A stretch of DNA of 64,000 nt. It comes from Erodium maritimum. Its lineage: Eukaryota; Streptophyta; Magnoliopsida; Geraniales; Geraniaceae. The DNA is taken from positions 25,113,432-25,177,431 of the forward strand of contig OY997592.1 in NCBI GenBank assembly GCA_963921825.1, in the 5' to 3' direction. The notes below the pieces were generated by a model. The model worked only from the letters and a program-made list of their open reading frames with translations. It was not told the origin of the DNA and did no database searches. Each line of letters begins with the position of its first letter. The stretch's first letter is position 1. The position numbers were made by a program, and so were the translations under genes. Positions 1 through 12,900 of this stretch are shown one piece after another.

Positions 1-3000
1 GTCTCTGCTTCCATCCCCTTCACTCTCCGAAACCCAGAAAACCAGAACCTCTCTCTTCTTCGCCGTCTTCTTCTTCGATTCAACGAAACCCTCGCCGCCG
101 TCGACCTCTCGAGCTCCATCACGCCGGAATCGCACGAACTAGAGACGGTGAGTCTCTGTCCGACCCTTTCCATCTCACTCGTCCTCCCTTTTCTTCAGAT
201 CTGTACCCACGCGAGCTCGACGTGGTCGTCCTTTGCCGGAAGGGTGTTGCCGGAGCCTCGAGGGTTCAGATCTGTTATCCCTCGCCGGCGAGGCGGCTAC
301 GCCGTCAGATCTGGAGCTGAGGAGCTCGGAAATGGCTCTACCGCCCTTCCCTCGTCTCTCCCCGTGCCCTGACGAACTTCCACCGCCTCTCCAGAGCTTC
401 TGGCCACTCGCCGTCGAGAACCGTCGCCGTCGCCGGAGGACAACCGGAACCCTCTCCCTCTCTGAGTTGAGCAGGCTTGGGCTCGGGCCTGGGACAACAC
501 TCGGGCTTGGGCTTGGACCTTAGCTCCGGTCTGGGCATTGGGCCGGACTGGGTTTGGGCCTCGGGCTCGAACATGGTTCAGGCCTCAAGCTCGGACTGGA
601 TCTAACGTCCGGGTCCTAAGCTGGGTTGGGTCCGGGTCTGGGTCAGGCTCGGGTCAGGTCCGGATCCGGCCAGATTAATTAATTAATAATTAATACTTTG
701 ACTTAAAATCAGTTTAATTACAAGGACTTTTGGACAAAGCTAACTATTGGATTTATTTATCTAATCTGAGAACCGTTGCGGGTTGGACCGGGACTGATAC
801 CGTCCCTTTTGTGTTAAACTAGGCTGTTACCCCGAGAGCGGAGAAGACCGGTGTGGCCCGGACGACAACAGCTAGGAGATGCAACGGTCGGCTCTTCAAG
901 AGGTAGGGATTACCTCGAAACCGCTTTATTACGGTTTTACTAGAATGCATATAGGGAAACCTAATAAACCGGCTAAAGAACTAGTATGCATATAGGAAAG
1001 GAACAACTAGCGTAGACGTATCAAACTGCGAGCATTTACGATTTATGTCTTGGCAATTGTTGTGCTGGTAGACCGGGCCATGTCGCGCCCGTAGGACTTG
1101 TGTGCTGAGTGTATCTGTGTATGCCTGTGATGCTTGAACGATTAATAAATAACGAACACGAAAATGAGTAGAATTTACTAGAGAACGCATGATCAGTGAT
1201 TTGAGTGCTTTTCCCTATTTTACTTGATATGTTTGATTGGGAATGTTGGGGATACCGGCTAAGCCGGTGGGGTAACCACGTGGAGAGTGGTATCGGTAAG
1301 TGATGGTATGTGCCTGTTGGCGGTGTTATTATTGAAACATGACTGTGGTTGTGAACGTGATTGTGACTGTTTTGTGATAGTTGTATTGAGTGTGTCCGAG
1401 AGGGTGTCGGTAAGTGATGGTAAGTGCGGAATTATTGTGAGTGTAATTAAGGGACAAAGCCTATTATACTCGATGTTGCATGTTGTGACTGTGCGTGGGC
1501 AAGTGTGTCGTGTTTGTGGAAATGTGAATCATTGTTTGTGATATGGTCGGGTGAGTAATAGATCGACGTGATTATGATTGTGCTTTTGGTTGTGATTGTG
1601 AGTGTGGTTGTGATTGTTCTGGTGATAATGATTATGAGTTGTGCCCGAAAGGTGTGTCGTACCTTCCGTTGCGCCGCCGGTAAAGTGTGAGAGACGTACT
1701 TCCGTAAGGTGAGTCGTACCTTTCGGGTGAGTGAACGGTAAAGTGTGAGGCTTGGTGTACGATGGTACACGAGAAAGGTGGTTTCCCTACCTTCCGACCG
1801 TGACTCGGTAAAACGCTGTGTCCTGCGAAGAGGTGATTTCCCTACCTTCCGACTAGCACTCGGTAAAACGCTGTGTTGAGCACCGCGAGAGATGAGGCCG
1901 CGAAGAGGCGATTTCCCTGCCTTCCGTCGATCGGTAAAACGCTGCGTCCGCGATGAGGTCGACCGCCTATCCTGACTTTGTGTTAGGGAAGTTGCGTACG
2001 GTAACGCCGGGCCGAGAGGGTTGCTCCCTAGACCGTGCGATGGCTACGGGCCGTTTCATTTTGAATTGCTTTGAATTGACCGAGTATTGTTGTGTTTTGA
2101 CTTTGGGTGTTCTTCTTTGTTATGAGTTGCGTGTGACCGTGAATGACTCGATTTTGTTTGTCTTTTGGTGAATTCATGTGTGTGGCTTCCGTGTAGGTTA
2201 AAGTGTCGTATTTGTGGTTGTCCTTAAGTCATTTGGGTAGGGGCTTGGGATGTGGAATCTCGGGACAGTTTGTGGTCGGGCAAAGTGATGGTTGTTTAGG
2301 TTGGTTTTTATGTTCTCGATTGTCGCCTTCTCATTTTAGTCGTTAGAAAAGTTAGCTTGGAAACGTAATTGGTTGTCTAAACTGGATTGTTCCCTTCGTT
2401 GTGTGCCTTAGTCGATTGGATGGTGTGGCTTGGATTGTTTATGATTTTACCTGTGAGTGTCGTTGACTACGTGTTGGGGAATTGTGGTTGGGTTGTTCCG
2501 TGGTGTGGCCTCAGGGTAGGCGTTGTGTGGAATCGGTTTTGGTATAGTTGGACTTTGAGTATCCGAGTTTAAAGAGGGTTTAGGCTTTTACTTGTCTTAA
2601 ATGTCGTATTATGTTAAAACCTTTATTATATTTTAAAGTATGGAACTGCATTTTGGTGACTTCAAGATAAGGTGGTTTGACGGTTTTCCCTACTGAGCGT
2701 CAAGCTCACCCCCCCTATTTTACCGTGTTTTCCTACAGGTAGTGGTCATGACTTGGAGTTGAGGACATCGCAGAGCATGGGGCTAGCGAGAGTCCGGGAT
2801 TATGCTTATTTATTATTTTCGTAGTGACGAACGTTTTTTTCCGGACTTATGTATTTTACCGAGCGTTGGACTCAGAAACTCTAACTCGTTGTTTTATGAT
2901 TATTTATCTTTATCAGCTATTATTTGTCTTAAATTACTTTTAACTGAAATTCACTAAGTCGCGTCTCGGGTCCGGTCAATACCGGATTTGGGGCGTGACT
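1..3000 (+). mobile_element. 3' portion of a long Ty3/gypsy LTR (probable Tekay/Del-like), cut by the window edge
   Basis: No coding potential is visible. The end matches four other LTRs in this window: a TTTTCCTACAGGTA segment near 2728-2741 and a terminal TTGGGGCGTGAC ending at 2999. The expected final CA reads CT here. The first 700 bases are pyrimidine-rich and then G+C-rich, like the transcribed leader of the other copies (compare 35830-36420). No tRNA-Met primer site follows, so this is either a solo LTR or the 3' LTR of an element lying to the left. Short ORFs inside are chance. The clade name is inferred from LTR length and from the chromodomain carried by a relative at 44-52 kb. Confidence 0.7.
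1768..1948 (+). repeat. Degenerate minisatellite inside the gypsy LTR
   Basis: Three imperfect units are present. Each contains a TTTCCCTACCTTCCG-like block followed by CGGTAAAACGCTG, with variable spacers. Weaker relatives of the unit occur at 1640-1760. Other LTR copies carry unrelated arrays at a broadly comparable distance from the LTR end. Confidence 0.7.
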
Positions 3001-3341
3001 GTAAGTTTCTAGGCCGGAGGCTCTGCGAGTCGCGTTTTACTCAAATCGAACAAACCTAATTTGGTTTTCTGTTCCTATGTTGACCGTGGATTATCTATCG
3101 ACAAGGAGAACGCAGAGCGTGAAAAAAATGGAAACTCATCAAGGCTAGCAAGAAACTAATAGCGGGACACCCAGACGCGGCATATCAGATTGAAGCTCTT
3201 GATTTTGAGCTTGGTGATTCGGTAGACCCAGAATTTCAAGACAACTCTGAAGAATTGAGTTCGACTGAAGGAATAGAAGAGGGAGATTCTCTCTCTGCTT
3301 CTTTACCTTTTTAGCCTGTTTTTTTATGGTGAAATTCATCT
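3001..3341. other. Unassigned spacer left of the hAT element
   Basis: This stretch joins directly to 4229 once the hAT-like insertion and one copy of its 8-bp duplication are removed. It therefore probably belongs to the same old LINE-derived sequence, but I see no recognisable domain in it. Confidence 0.35.
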
Positions 3342-3349
3342 CCTGAAAC

Positions 3350-4220
3350 CAAGGTTCTAAATATCGGTCGCGGTGAAATCACCGGTAAAGATATTTCAAT
3401 ATATCGGGGAGATCTCGGAGAGATCTCGGCAAATCGCGTTTTGTATTAAATATATATATTAGACATAAATATATATATTTTTAGCTAAATAAACCTTAAT
3501 TATTTTCTCTCAAGAATTTTTAATTATATATTTTTATTTTTTATTTTTCTATTAGTATTATATAAACAATATGGAAGGATTTTCGAATTAATAATTTAAC
3601 TATTAGTATTTTGTATATTTATGTTCATATTATATATTTAATAACAATTACAACTACAAAACTATAATTACTCTAGGTCTTATCTCTTATTTACCAACTA
3701 TCTTTATATATTATTAATTACCCTTTCTACTTTACTGAACCATTCAAATCAGTCTGTTGATGTTCCCAACAAGTACTCAATGAATTTTCTGTGTTCCCAA
3801 TAAAATTCAAATAAAATCATATTTTTTCTCTTTCTTTAAGTTTTTCTTCTCTCTTTCATTTTCATCGTTCAGTGTTGTATTCTTCCTCTATTTTACTGGT
3901 TTTGCTCTCTCTTCTCCCTTCCTTTGCCATTGATGGTGAGACAGAAAAGCTTGGACCTCTGCTCTAATATATATACCAACGATTTCAGAGTCCGTGTTTG
4001 CCGCTCGTGCTGCTTGAAGTGAAGGACGTCACGGTGAGTGGACCCCTTTTCGACGAGTTGAACGAGTCAACTCGGGCGGACTGAGTCAACTCGGTTTGAC
4101 CGAGTTTTCAGCCGAGACAGCATCTCTTTCGCGCCTACCCCCTTTCTACCGAGATACCGCCGAGATCTCGCCGAGATCTCGCCGAGATCTCGCCGAGATC
4201 TCGCGAGATTTAGAACACTG
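3350..4220. mobile_element. Non-autonomous hAT-like DNA transposon with 8-bp TSD
   Basis: The element is flanked by perfect 8-bp direct repeats CCTGAAAC at 3342-3349 and 4221-4228, the duplication length typical of hAT transposons. Its termini are imperfect inverted repeats: CAAGGTTCTAAAT on the left and CAGTGTTCTAAAT as read inward from the right. Subterminal palindromes of the type GAGATCTCGG are present on both sides. On the right they form an array of about five 11-bp CCGAGATCTCG units (4150-4209). The core is A+T-rich and non-coding, so transposase would have to come from elsewhere. The insertion splits a LINE-derived sequence. Confidence 0.85.
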
Positions 4221-4228
4221 CCTGAAAC

Positions 4229-5077
4229 ATGAGGGGATGAATGTCATCCAAAAGAGACGGAATATCAGGGTGGGGTGCTGAAAAGGCTATTGTTTTCAGT
4301 TAGTTTAACTGATTCGCAGGACAAGTTTATATGGGTTAAAGGACCTCGTTTTTCGGTAGGGTCAGTTTATAAGCTAAGTACGCCTTCCTTTGAAGCGGTA
4401 AATTGAGCTTCGTTCTTGTGGATAAAGGGTCTTCTCCCGAAGTTTAGTATGTTTATGTGGTTGGCTTTACACTCTACTGTCCTTACTATGTCTTTTCTTG
4501 AGGCTCGAGGTTGCAGAATTTCGTTGAATGCTATGATGTGCTACTTCTGCAAGTCATGTTTTGATGATTTGGAACACTTGTTTTTGGATTGTGTGTACTC
4601 TTGGAGCTTATGGGGATTGGTATACTCGTGGTGGTCGGCTGTCTGGGTGATGCCGTCTTCTTTCCAGTCAGCTTTTGAGGGCTGGGCGCTGGATGCTGAA
4701 CTCTTGGGTAGCTCGGTTTGGTTGAAAATCTGTTATTTGATGTGCTGGCAGTTATGGTTGCAGCATAACGATGTGGTTTTTAGAAATTGCTCTTTGTCTG
4801 TGATTGAAGTTTTTGAGAGGTTGAAACCACACACTTTCAGTCTAACCCAGATGGCTGGAGATCTTTTGCCTGATGATTCTTTCGAGCAGTGGACCGTGAA
4901 CTCGCGTACATGTATTCGGGGCAGGCGCAGGTGGGTGGCCGCAGGGGGGTAATCAGTTTCTTGTCGTTTTTTACTGGTTTATATTATTTCCTGTTTTGGT
5001 TGTAGCCTCTTTGAGGCTTTTTAGCGGGTTTCCATCTTGAAATCCTGACTTAATAAATTCATCGCCTATAAAAAAAA
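4229..5077 (+). pseudogene. LINE ORF2 C-terminal fragment (RT zinc-binding domain) and 3' tail
   Basis: The remnant encodes the end of a plant L1-type LINE ORF2. A segment reading QDKFIWVKGPRFSVGSVY (about 4318-4370) matches the start of the zf-RVT domain. The frame from 4416 continues with a PKFSMFMWLAL motif, a CYFCKSC cluster and an HLFLDC motif, the Cys/His pattern of that domain. The region between them carries a stop and a frameshift. It ends in an A-run at 5070-5077, a normal LINE 3' terminus. The 5' part, including reverse transcriptase and endonuclease, is missing. Confidence 0.85.
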
Positions 5078-5084
5078 CTATGAT

Positions 5085-6464
5085 TACATGTCTACAACAA
5101 AAAATTGAGACACTGGGTTGCCTTACTACCACTCTTCCTTTCATCTATCTTGGTTTCTAACTTGAAGCTAACCCTGCTAGGATTAAAACTTGGCAACCTA
5201 TTATTACTAGTTTCAAGAAAAGACTTGTATTGTGGCAGGCTAAATTCCTCTCTTTCGGTGGCAGAATCACCTTAATCAAGTCTTCCCTCTCTTCCTTACC
5301 AATATATTACATTTCATTACTTAAGGTCCTAGTGGAGGTTTTGAAAATCCTTGATCAGTGGCAAAGGAATTTTATTTGGAGAGGTAGTATCACTAGACAG
5401 ACAATGCATAAAGTGGCTTGGGGACTTGTTTGTAGGCCTAAATCAGTGGAGGCTTGGGTATCAAAAACCTACACATTATGAATAAAGCCTTACTGGCTAG
5501 AGGTTGGGAGAGAGGTTCTTTCAGGGACTTAGCTGTACTTCTAAGAAATATTCACTTATCCCCTACTGTTCAAGACTCATTAATTTGGAATATGGATGAC
5601 AATGCCTTTACTGTCAAAAACGCTTACAAATTATTGGATGATCAGTCAGCCACTCCACCTTCGGTTCAATGTCTTTGATGTACTCTAATGCCTTCCAAGA
5701 TCCCAGCTTTTGCTTGGCTATCTTATTGTCATGCCATACCTACTAAAGCTTTTCTCATTTTTGGAGGTATTGAATTGCCTACTTTGGAACAGTGTTGCGC
5801 TATCTAGACAATAGTGTTGGAAGAACAGAATCATTTTACTACTCCTTTGTCCATTTTATTGGAGTGTTTGGAGTTTGATTTTCAATTGGTAGGAGATCGT
5901 ATGGATTTTTCCTTATGACATCACTGAGGTCATTGCTTCTTGGAATTCCGTTCTCATTCCCTCTGCCAAGGAACAATGGAACATATCAGTGTTTCATGTT
6001 ATTTGGTCTTTATGGTTGGTTAGGAACATTCATTCAACTGTGGAGGAATTGGTGTTTCAAATACAATCTGCTACCTTTGATGTTGAATTGTCTCAGTTCA
6101 AGCATTGTCCTGCCTTTGGTTTTCAATAGTGGATAACCTCTCCTTTTACTTGCCATAGGCCTAAGATTGCTTCCTTTTTATCTGTGCTTGTTGGCAGTGC
6201 TGTTGGTTTTTATTACTTGTTATTCCTCCCCTCCCTTGCCCCCTTTTTTGGTTACTTGCTGTCCAAGTATTGGTTAATTTTTGTCTGAGCTACATTTTGG
6301 CAGGCACTACTTTGTACTGTTGTCTATGTTATAATCTTTGTTGTTCGAGTTGCATTCTTGTAGGCTCTACATTGTACTGAGGACATTATTCCTTGTCCAT
6401 AGTCTTCATTTCGAAGACTCGAAACTCTATTTCAGTATGGAGACCTATTTGCCGATAAAAAAAA
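5085..6464 (+). pseudogene. Second LINE ORF2 fragment, 3' end next to DEG10
   Basis: Frames at 5090-5480 read through the end of a LINE reverse transcriptase: ITSFKKRLVLWQAKFLSFGG, then LPIYYISLLK, then QRNFIWRG. A zf-RVT-like part follows at 5580-5820 (DSLIWNMDDNAFTVKNAYKL, later PSKIPAFAWLSY). Several stops and frame changes show that it is dead. It ends in an A-run at 6457-6464. It lies tail-to-tail with DEG10, about 450 bp beyond that gene's stop codon. The join to the previous LINE at about 5078 suggests a later insertion into or beside that LINE's tail. Confidence 0.85.
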
Positions 6465-6914
6465 TGTTTTTTTTTTATTAATAACAACTGATGTAGTCAA
6501 CACATGTAACATTGCCTTAAGACCTTTGACCAACAAAGACGATAAATGGAAAAATATAAGGACCTAACTCACTACTAGTTTGCATTCCACACAGAAATGA
6601 CAAGAATTCAAACATGTGTATGGGTGCATTTCATACGGAATTAGTTCCAAGTTTCTACAAATCTATTCTAACCAGCTGAGACAATTTAAAACAACAAGTG
6701 CATCTACAATTGTTTGTAGCCATACGAATCTCTACTAGCTTAATTCTTCCGTTATATTTCACAAATGGATACAGCTCTGCGTATTATCCCCAAGGAATAG
6801 GCCGACAATAAACTAGTGCAGTAAAAAAATTATATAATTATGCAAGCCATGAAGGGGACTCCTGAGAGTTTATATGAAGAATTTCAGCTTCAGATCAGTT
6901 GTTTCTTTGCTGTT
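6465..6914 (-). other. DEG10 3' flank and probable 3' UTR
   Basis: A+T-rich sequence with no ORF. It directly follows the DEG10 stop codon in the gene's sense (minus strand) and should contain the 3' UTR and polyadenylation site. The exact cleavage site cannot be placed from sequence alone. Confidence 0.5.
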
Positions 6915-9900
6915 TTATTCCCCAATAAGGTCACTGGACATGGCCGAAGGTACTCTATGACGCTTTAAGATTCTGGCAGTGGCGATTTTTGCCTCCTGAT
7001 AACTTAGTGCCATGACCCTTTCATCATCCAAATCAAACCTCAAGCTCTCTTCACTACACTTCTCCACAAGCTCACATAAATGCTTCAAATTTTCAATTTC
7101 CACCCCATTCACTTTTTTAACCTGTTCATTTGTACAAAAAATCACAAAGTATCAGCAAATTATGGGAACATGAGTTCATACATGTATCATGGAGTTAAAA
7201 TTGATTCAAAATATTCAGTCTAATGTATCTTAATACTAGTATTACGGTACTGAAAATCAAGCTGGAAAGTAAAACAGAACCTGTAGTTCTGCAAGACGTT
7301 CATAACCTACATTGATATCATCCATCAGCACCTGAACAAATTAAGGATTTGGCATCAGAAGTTCATGACAGCTTTCTCAAGGTTTGCTTAGTATAATTAA
7401 AATAATATATTCTATCTCAGCTTCAGTATTTAAGGTACATCAAGGAATTGAAACCAAATTGTTTTCCTCAAAATATAAATATAATTCTAAACATTTGTTG
7501 CACAGCAACTGCACTAGCTGAACGTCCATAATGTTCCAACTTAATTTTAATTCACAAAGGTTGCTGAAATATGAGAGAGAGAGAGAGAGACCTGTGAAAG
7601 GATGACAAGTTGTTCACCAGCCTTTTTAGGCAGTTCCCTTAAAGCACGCTCACATAATCGACGGGGTGAGCTATTGTACCAGTCTTCTCCATACTCATGA
7701 AGATATGGCTGGGTGAGTGGAATAAAGACCAAACCAGCAAAAATATAATAACTAGGAAGCTCATCAAACTGATGAACTGGAACTAATGGCTGCAACTGCA
7801 AAACCAGCATAGCGTAGTATAAAAACTGTGAGACAAACTATTGAAACAAATCCACATATAGCAATGCAGAATGCATTTCCAATAAAGCAACAGTTCAAAG
7901 GTTAGAGGCTCTACTATTCACAATATATTATGTGAAAAAGTCCATTTGGAGAACATATGTATCCGTTAATTCACTGCCCTTTACTATACAACAAAAACAA
8001 TTCACTACACTGAATTTCAAAATGGAATACTTCACTACCTTGAATTAAATTTTAGTTACACAATAACTGACTCTGTTAGAAATAGTATGAAATGACAATC
8101 ATCCTTGATACTACTGTTCGTCTTCTTCATTCCTACTCCTGACTTTCAGGTTCCCACCACAGAAAGTTTAAGTTTTTCCGACATCCAAACCGTAAACCTT
8201 TCCTCACAACACATTATACAAATCTGTATTTGTGAAATCACAAAATCAACTAAAATTGACTTCTCAACCCAAACAAGTTTGGATCAATCTCCTAAATCAC
8301 TTATCTGCCTCTGATTAAGGAGAGCGATGAAGACAGAGGTAAGCCCTTGTTGACTAGGGCAATGAAGATGGAGTTAGCCTAGTGGCTCTTGTCGTCGGGT
8401 AGAAATAGATGGCCCATTGGCAGCCTCCAACCTTTCAAAATGCAAAATTTTGTTTGTTCCAAATTTTACTGTATTTTGATATTTGCTCTGAATTTTGTCC
8501 TAATTATCTGTTTTTTAGTGATTTGGACTGGATTTAGTTCCAATCCCCAATGATTTAAGATTCTTCCTTCATTTTCTATTTTTTAGTTTCTAAGTAAAAG
8601 TTCATGTTTTGAATGGTAAGTTTATAGTTTTTCAGAAGACTTAGATCTTTTGTTTTCTTGTTGTCGGAAGAGAGGATTTGAGTCTTGGTCCAAATTTTAC
8701 CGTATTTTGATATTTGCTCTGAATTTTGTCCTAATTTTCTTGTTTTGGGTAATTTGGATTGGATTTAGTTCCAATTCCGAATGATTTCAGATTCTTCCTC
8801 CATTTTCTATTTTTAGTTTCTAAGAAAAACTTCATGTTTTGAATGGTAAGTTTTATAATTTTTCAGAAGACTTAGATCTTTTTTTTCTTCTGGTCGGAAG
8901 AGAGGATTTGAGTTTTGGATTTACATTGAAGGACGGTATGACAGAGAAGAGGATGAACTATGATTGGGACTGGAATGTCTATGCATCTGGGAAGATGTCC
9001 GTCACGTAGAGTGTAGCCGGAACAACCGCCTTCACCGACACATGAGCCTCCCCCACAAGCCTCGAATCCTCCTAGAGTGGAGCCAATCAGATATGGCTAT
9101 TAGGCTCAAGACCATATAAATGTAAAAGGCTTCGTTATAATTTTTTATATATCTGCTACGTCATCGACAAGTTCTATATCTGGGAACACTAACATTAGCA
9201 AGTTCTGAACTCCCGAGCAGGAGATGCATGACTTCCTTTCAACAACATGATTGGCAAGCACACCTGGGGCAGAAGTTCCAGTACTTCCAATGTGTTACAG
9301 GCCTTACGGACCGTAATGGGATGGGATAAGCCCACCCCAATTGGAGAAGTCACGCGCGCGCAAGATGGAATAGGCAGAGTCGGCTGGTTTTAATATTTCC
9401 CTTTTAATTGTTTTATTAAAAATACAATTGTATTAGGTTTTGGAATTAATTAGGTTTCCTTTTATTATTGCTTGGTAGTCAAGTTGTATTAGGATTTGGG
9501 TAAGTAGCAAATTAAGGTAGGATTGTATTTTAAGGCAACCTCTCTGGCTATATATACCAGAGAGGTATTATTGAATAAATCAGACTAAGAATTATAAAGA
9601 ATATTTGGTCTCTCCCACGAGGTTCTCGAGTTCCTTCGATAATCATGAGCTTGTATCAAAAGGTCTTCGGGTTCCCTTCTAACGAGCCCGTATCCTATCC
9701 CATAACGCGATCGATCACGCAGGGTCATAACACAATGAAGAAGAGGTCATTGTTTTTTTTTTTGGATTAAATTGTTTAACTCAGGGTTAGCTTAGGTATA
9801 CGAACATGTTATTGTCTTCATTTATAAGTGATGTGTTTATTTGATTTCCTTAAACTTAGCATCCAAACTCTGTATATTTGTTTAACTCAGGGTTAGCTTA

Positions 9901-12900
9901 GGTATACGAGCATGTTATCGTCTTCCATTTATAAGGGATGTGTTTATACGATTTTCTTAAACTTATCATCCAAACTCTGTATATTTCTTTACTTAGTGGC
10001 CCCCTGAAATTTATACCAAGATTCCAAGTAGGAATATGCTTTGTCCAACATTATGTACTCATGAGCTTTACTACAGATCATTCTATACCTTGTTATAGTT
10101 TTTTGCTTCTAATCTATCAGATAAAACATTACAAAACTTCACCTTAATAATATTTTGTTATGAACAAAAGTCAACAACGCCTTTTCCCACCATGGCTTGA
10201 TAATAGGGTAAACAAATAAGTTTCGCTTGAAGGTAATTTCCAACTCAAAAGCCTTTTCTCTTCTCTTTACCTTGTACATTATCTTCCATTTTGTCGTTAG
10301 TTACATTAGAAATATTGAAACTTTATATTTTCAAGAATCACTTACTGTATTAGGTATCTCATTATAACAAATCACTCCCCTTACTCGAAAATTCCTAAAA
10401 AAGTAGTGTAATAATTACTTACAGGCCGCATGGTGATCTCAAATTCATTCTCTTTGCCACCCCTCAAAATTCTTATCATAGCTGTTTCATTGGGCTTCTT
10501 CATGGATACCAAGTGATCAAATGTTATCCGCTCTCTGTTCCGGAAAGGAACTGCAAAGTGTGTGAAATAAATTATACCAGTTATGAAGATGACCAAAAAC
10601 AAAAAATTCCCTAACACAATGAGCAAATTCAAAGTAAAATGAAGAAATAAAACTGTCATTCTTGTTTTCTTGGAAACTGTGAGCCATACAATTCATTTTG
10701 ATCTCTTGGAGGGGATTATAATGTGAGTTAAGCAAGTACTTCTTTTTCTGCACGTCATAGGAACACAATGCATAGATGGGGGCTTGCTCAGCATGGAAAT
10801 CAGTCTCTAGAGTTCGACTAAAACCAATTCAAGTTCCTAAGAGTCCATATGAATTAAATATTTCACAAAATATAATGCTTGCTAGGATATAGAACATAAA
10901 TAATGTGGATATCTTACGCTGAGAGAAATGTAAAGCCAGCAACAAACATTTACCTGTTCCATCATTGGCTATAGGAACACCGTCGAAAGCAAGGATGATG
11001 TCATCCTTCTTCAGGATTTTATGTGCATCTGAAAGAGGGTTAATTTTGCTGACAAGTACCCCTGTCATTTCAGGTTGCATTCTGTAGTGGTTTCGGAGCT
11101 GAACATTTTCTGTAGGTTGGCATGACAAACCAAGGGAGCAGAACCCAACATATTTTCCTTTCTCTTCAACTCCAGCCATAAATTGTTTTATTATTGGAAC
11201 AGGAATTATATAACTGTAAAAATCACATATGAAGAATAAAATATTAGCTATGGTTGTGGCATATCATATAGTACAAACACAACAATGGAAACTGATAACT
11301 CATGGACATCTGATACCACAACTTGCAATAAATTGCAAAACAATTATTGGCAATCCAATCAAATACAATTGATGAGCCCTCATGGCAAGAGAGAAGAATG
11401 TTTGACAGTATGGGTAACAAAGGCTGGAGGGATGATATACACAATATATGGGCATGTGTGCAACAACTACCAACAAAGGCAGGAGGGATGGTATATACAA
11501 TATATGGGCATATGAGTAAAAACATTAGGTTATCCAAACCAAACAAAGATAATCCACAACCATCTACATAGTTATGCTTAAGACAAATACAAAGTATGCT
11601 TTAAGGATTTAGAAAGAAAGAAAAAAACAATAATACAGAGGGAGTCTCTGCATAGTAAATAACTAAAGAACATTGTATTATCATTGAATTCCAACATACT
11701 AGAAATTACATAACTGTTATGACTCACCCAATGTTCTCTGCACCGGAAAGGTTTTGGAATGCTACACCAGCAACTTTATCACCCATGATTGCTGGGCCAC
11801 CACTATTTCCTGGATTAATAGCAGCATCAATCTGTATCGCCATTAGCTGAGTTGCACCGTGTACGTATTGTGTCGGTTCAACTCTAGACACAACACCTTT
11901 AGTAACAGAAATATTATCCCCTCCTGCAGTAAAACACTCGACAATAATCATGTTCCAGATTCTTAATGAATGTAGATCAATTTATGCGTTGATCTTCGAC
12001 ATGTTTACCTTGAGGATATCCCACAACAGCAACAGCTTCTTGTATGAATGGAATGTCTCCCAGCCCCAAGGGATTCATTCCTTCCCAGAATTCTTCACTT
12101 TCAACATAAAGAATAGCCAGGTCACATTCATGACCAACAGCTTGAACTTCTGCTTTATACTTGGTAGGAGAACCGTGCTTCCTTACTAGTACGAATGTGT
12201 TATCGGCAACTACATGAGCATTTGTAATAATCCTTCTACCCGAAATAACAAACCCTACAATGTCATCAAAACAGTTTACAGGCAACAAACATCATCCTGA
12301 AGTAGTGAGGAAGTAAAACTTAGGCAAATGCAATTCTGAATTGCATATTTCCAAATGCCCAAGTAGGATTAAATTGTACATCCAATTGAATGATACATAA
12401 AAAGCATCCACACTAAACCTCCAATATTCAATCTCCAACTTTGAAGCTAAAGTAACATATACAATCATACTTATTCATTTCAGTGTGAGAAGATAATTGA
12501 TCTCAAGAAACTGGGAAAAAGTTGAACCACTTGTGTAACTGTGTTTCTGACAATCAATGTCTATTAGTGCAACATCAGAGAATATGTATCGTGTTGCCCA
12601 ACCTAGGCTTCATCTGCCTTAACACTGACATTATCACTCATACAAGAAACTCGAAAAGTTGCAATTGGGACAAAACCCAAAATGGAAAAACAATGCTTAA
12701 ACAGAATGCACAAAATGATCTCATAAAATTTAAAATGGGAAAGGCGAACACAACCCATAGTAAAGAGTTAGAGAAGAAAAGAAACACAATTACCGGAACC
12801 CATGGATTCGCGTTGGGACTTATTCTGCCATGGAAGGAAGTAATTGGGGCTGCTAGAAACAGTGAAGACTTTGACTACAGAATCCAATGCCAGCTCTATT

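Larger units (their letters stand above)
7796..10422 (-). other. DEG10 intron 5, enlarged by repeats
   Basis: This 2.6-kb intron is much longer than the other introns. It contains a two-copy tandem duplication (about 8455-8920), a solo LTR (9293-9732), and a short duplicated segment with AACTCAGGGTTAGCTTAGG at about 9779 and again at about 9885. No coding segment is missing from the protease alignment across it. Confidence 0.8.

Noticed and set aside
148-574. Several overlapping short ORFs near the window start
   Set aside because: They lie in the GC-rich leader of an LTR and lack domains or consistent codon use.
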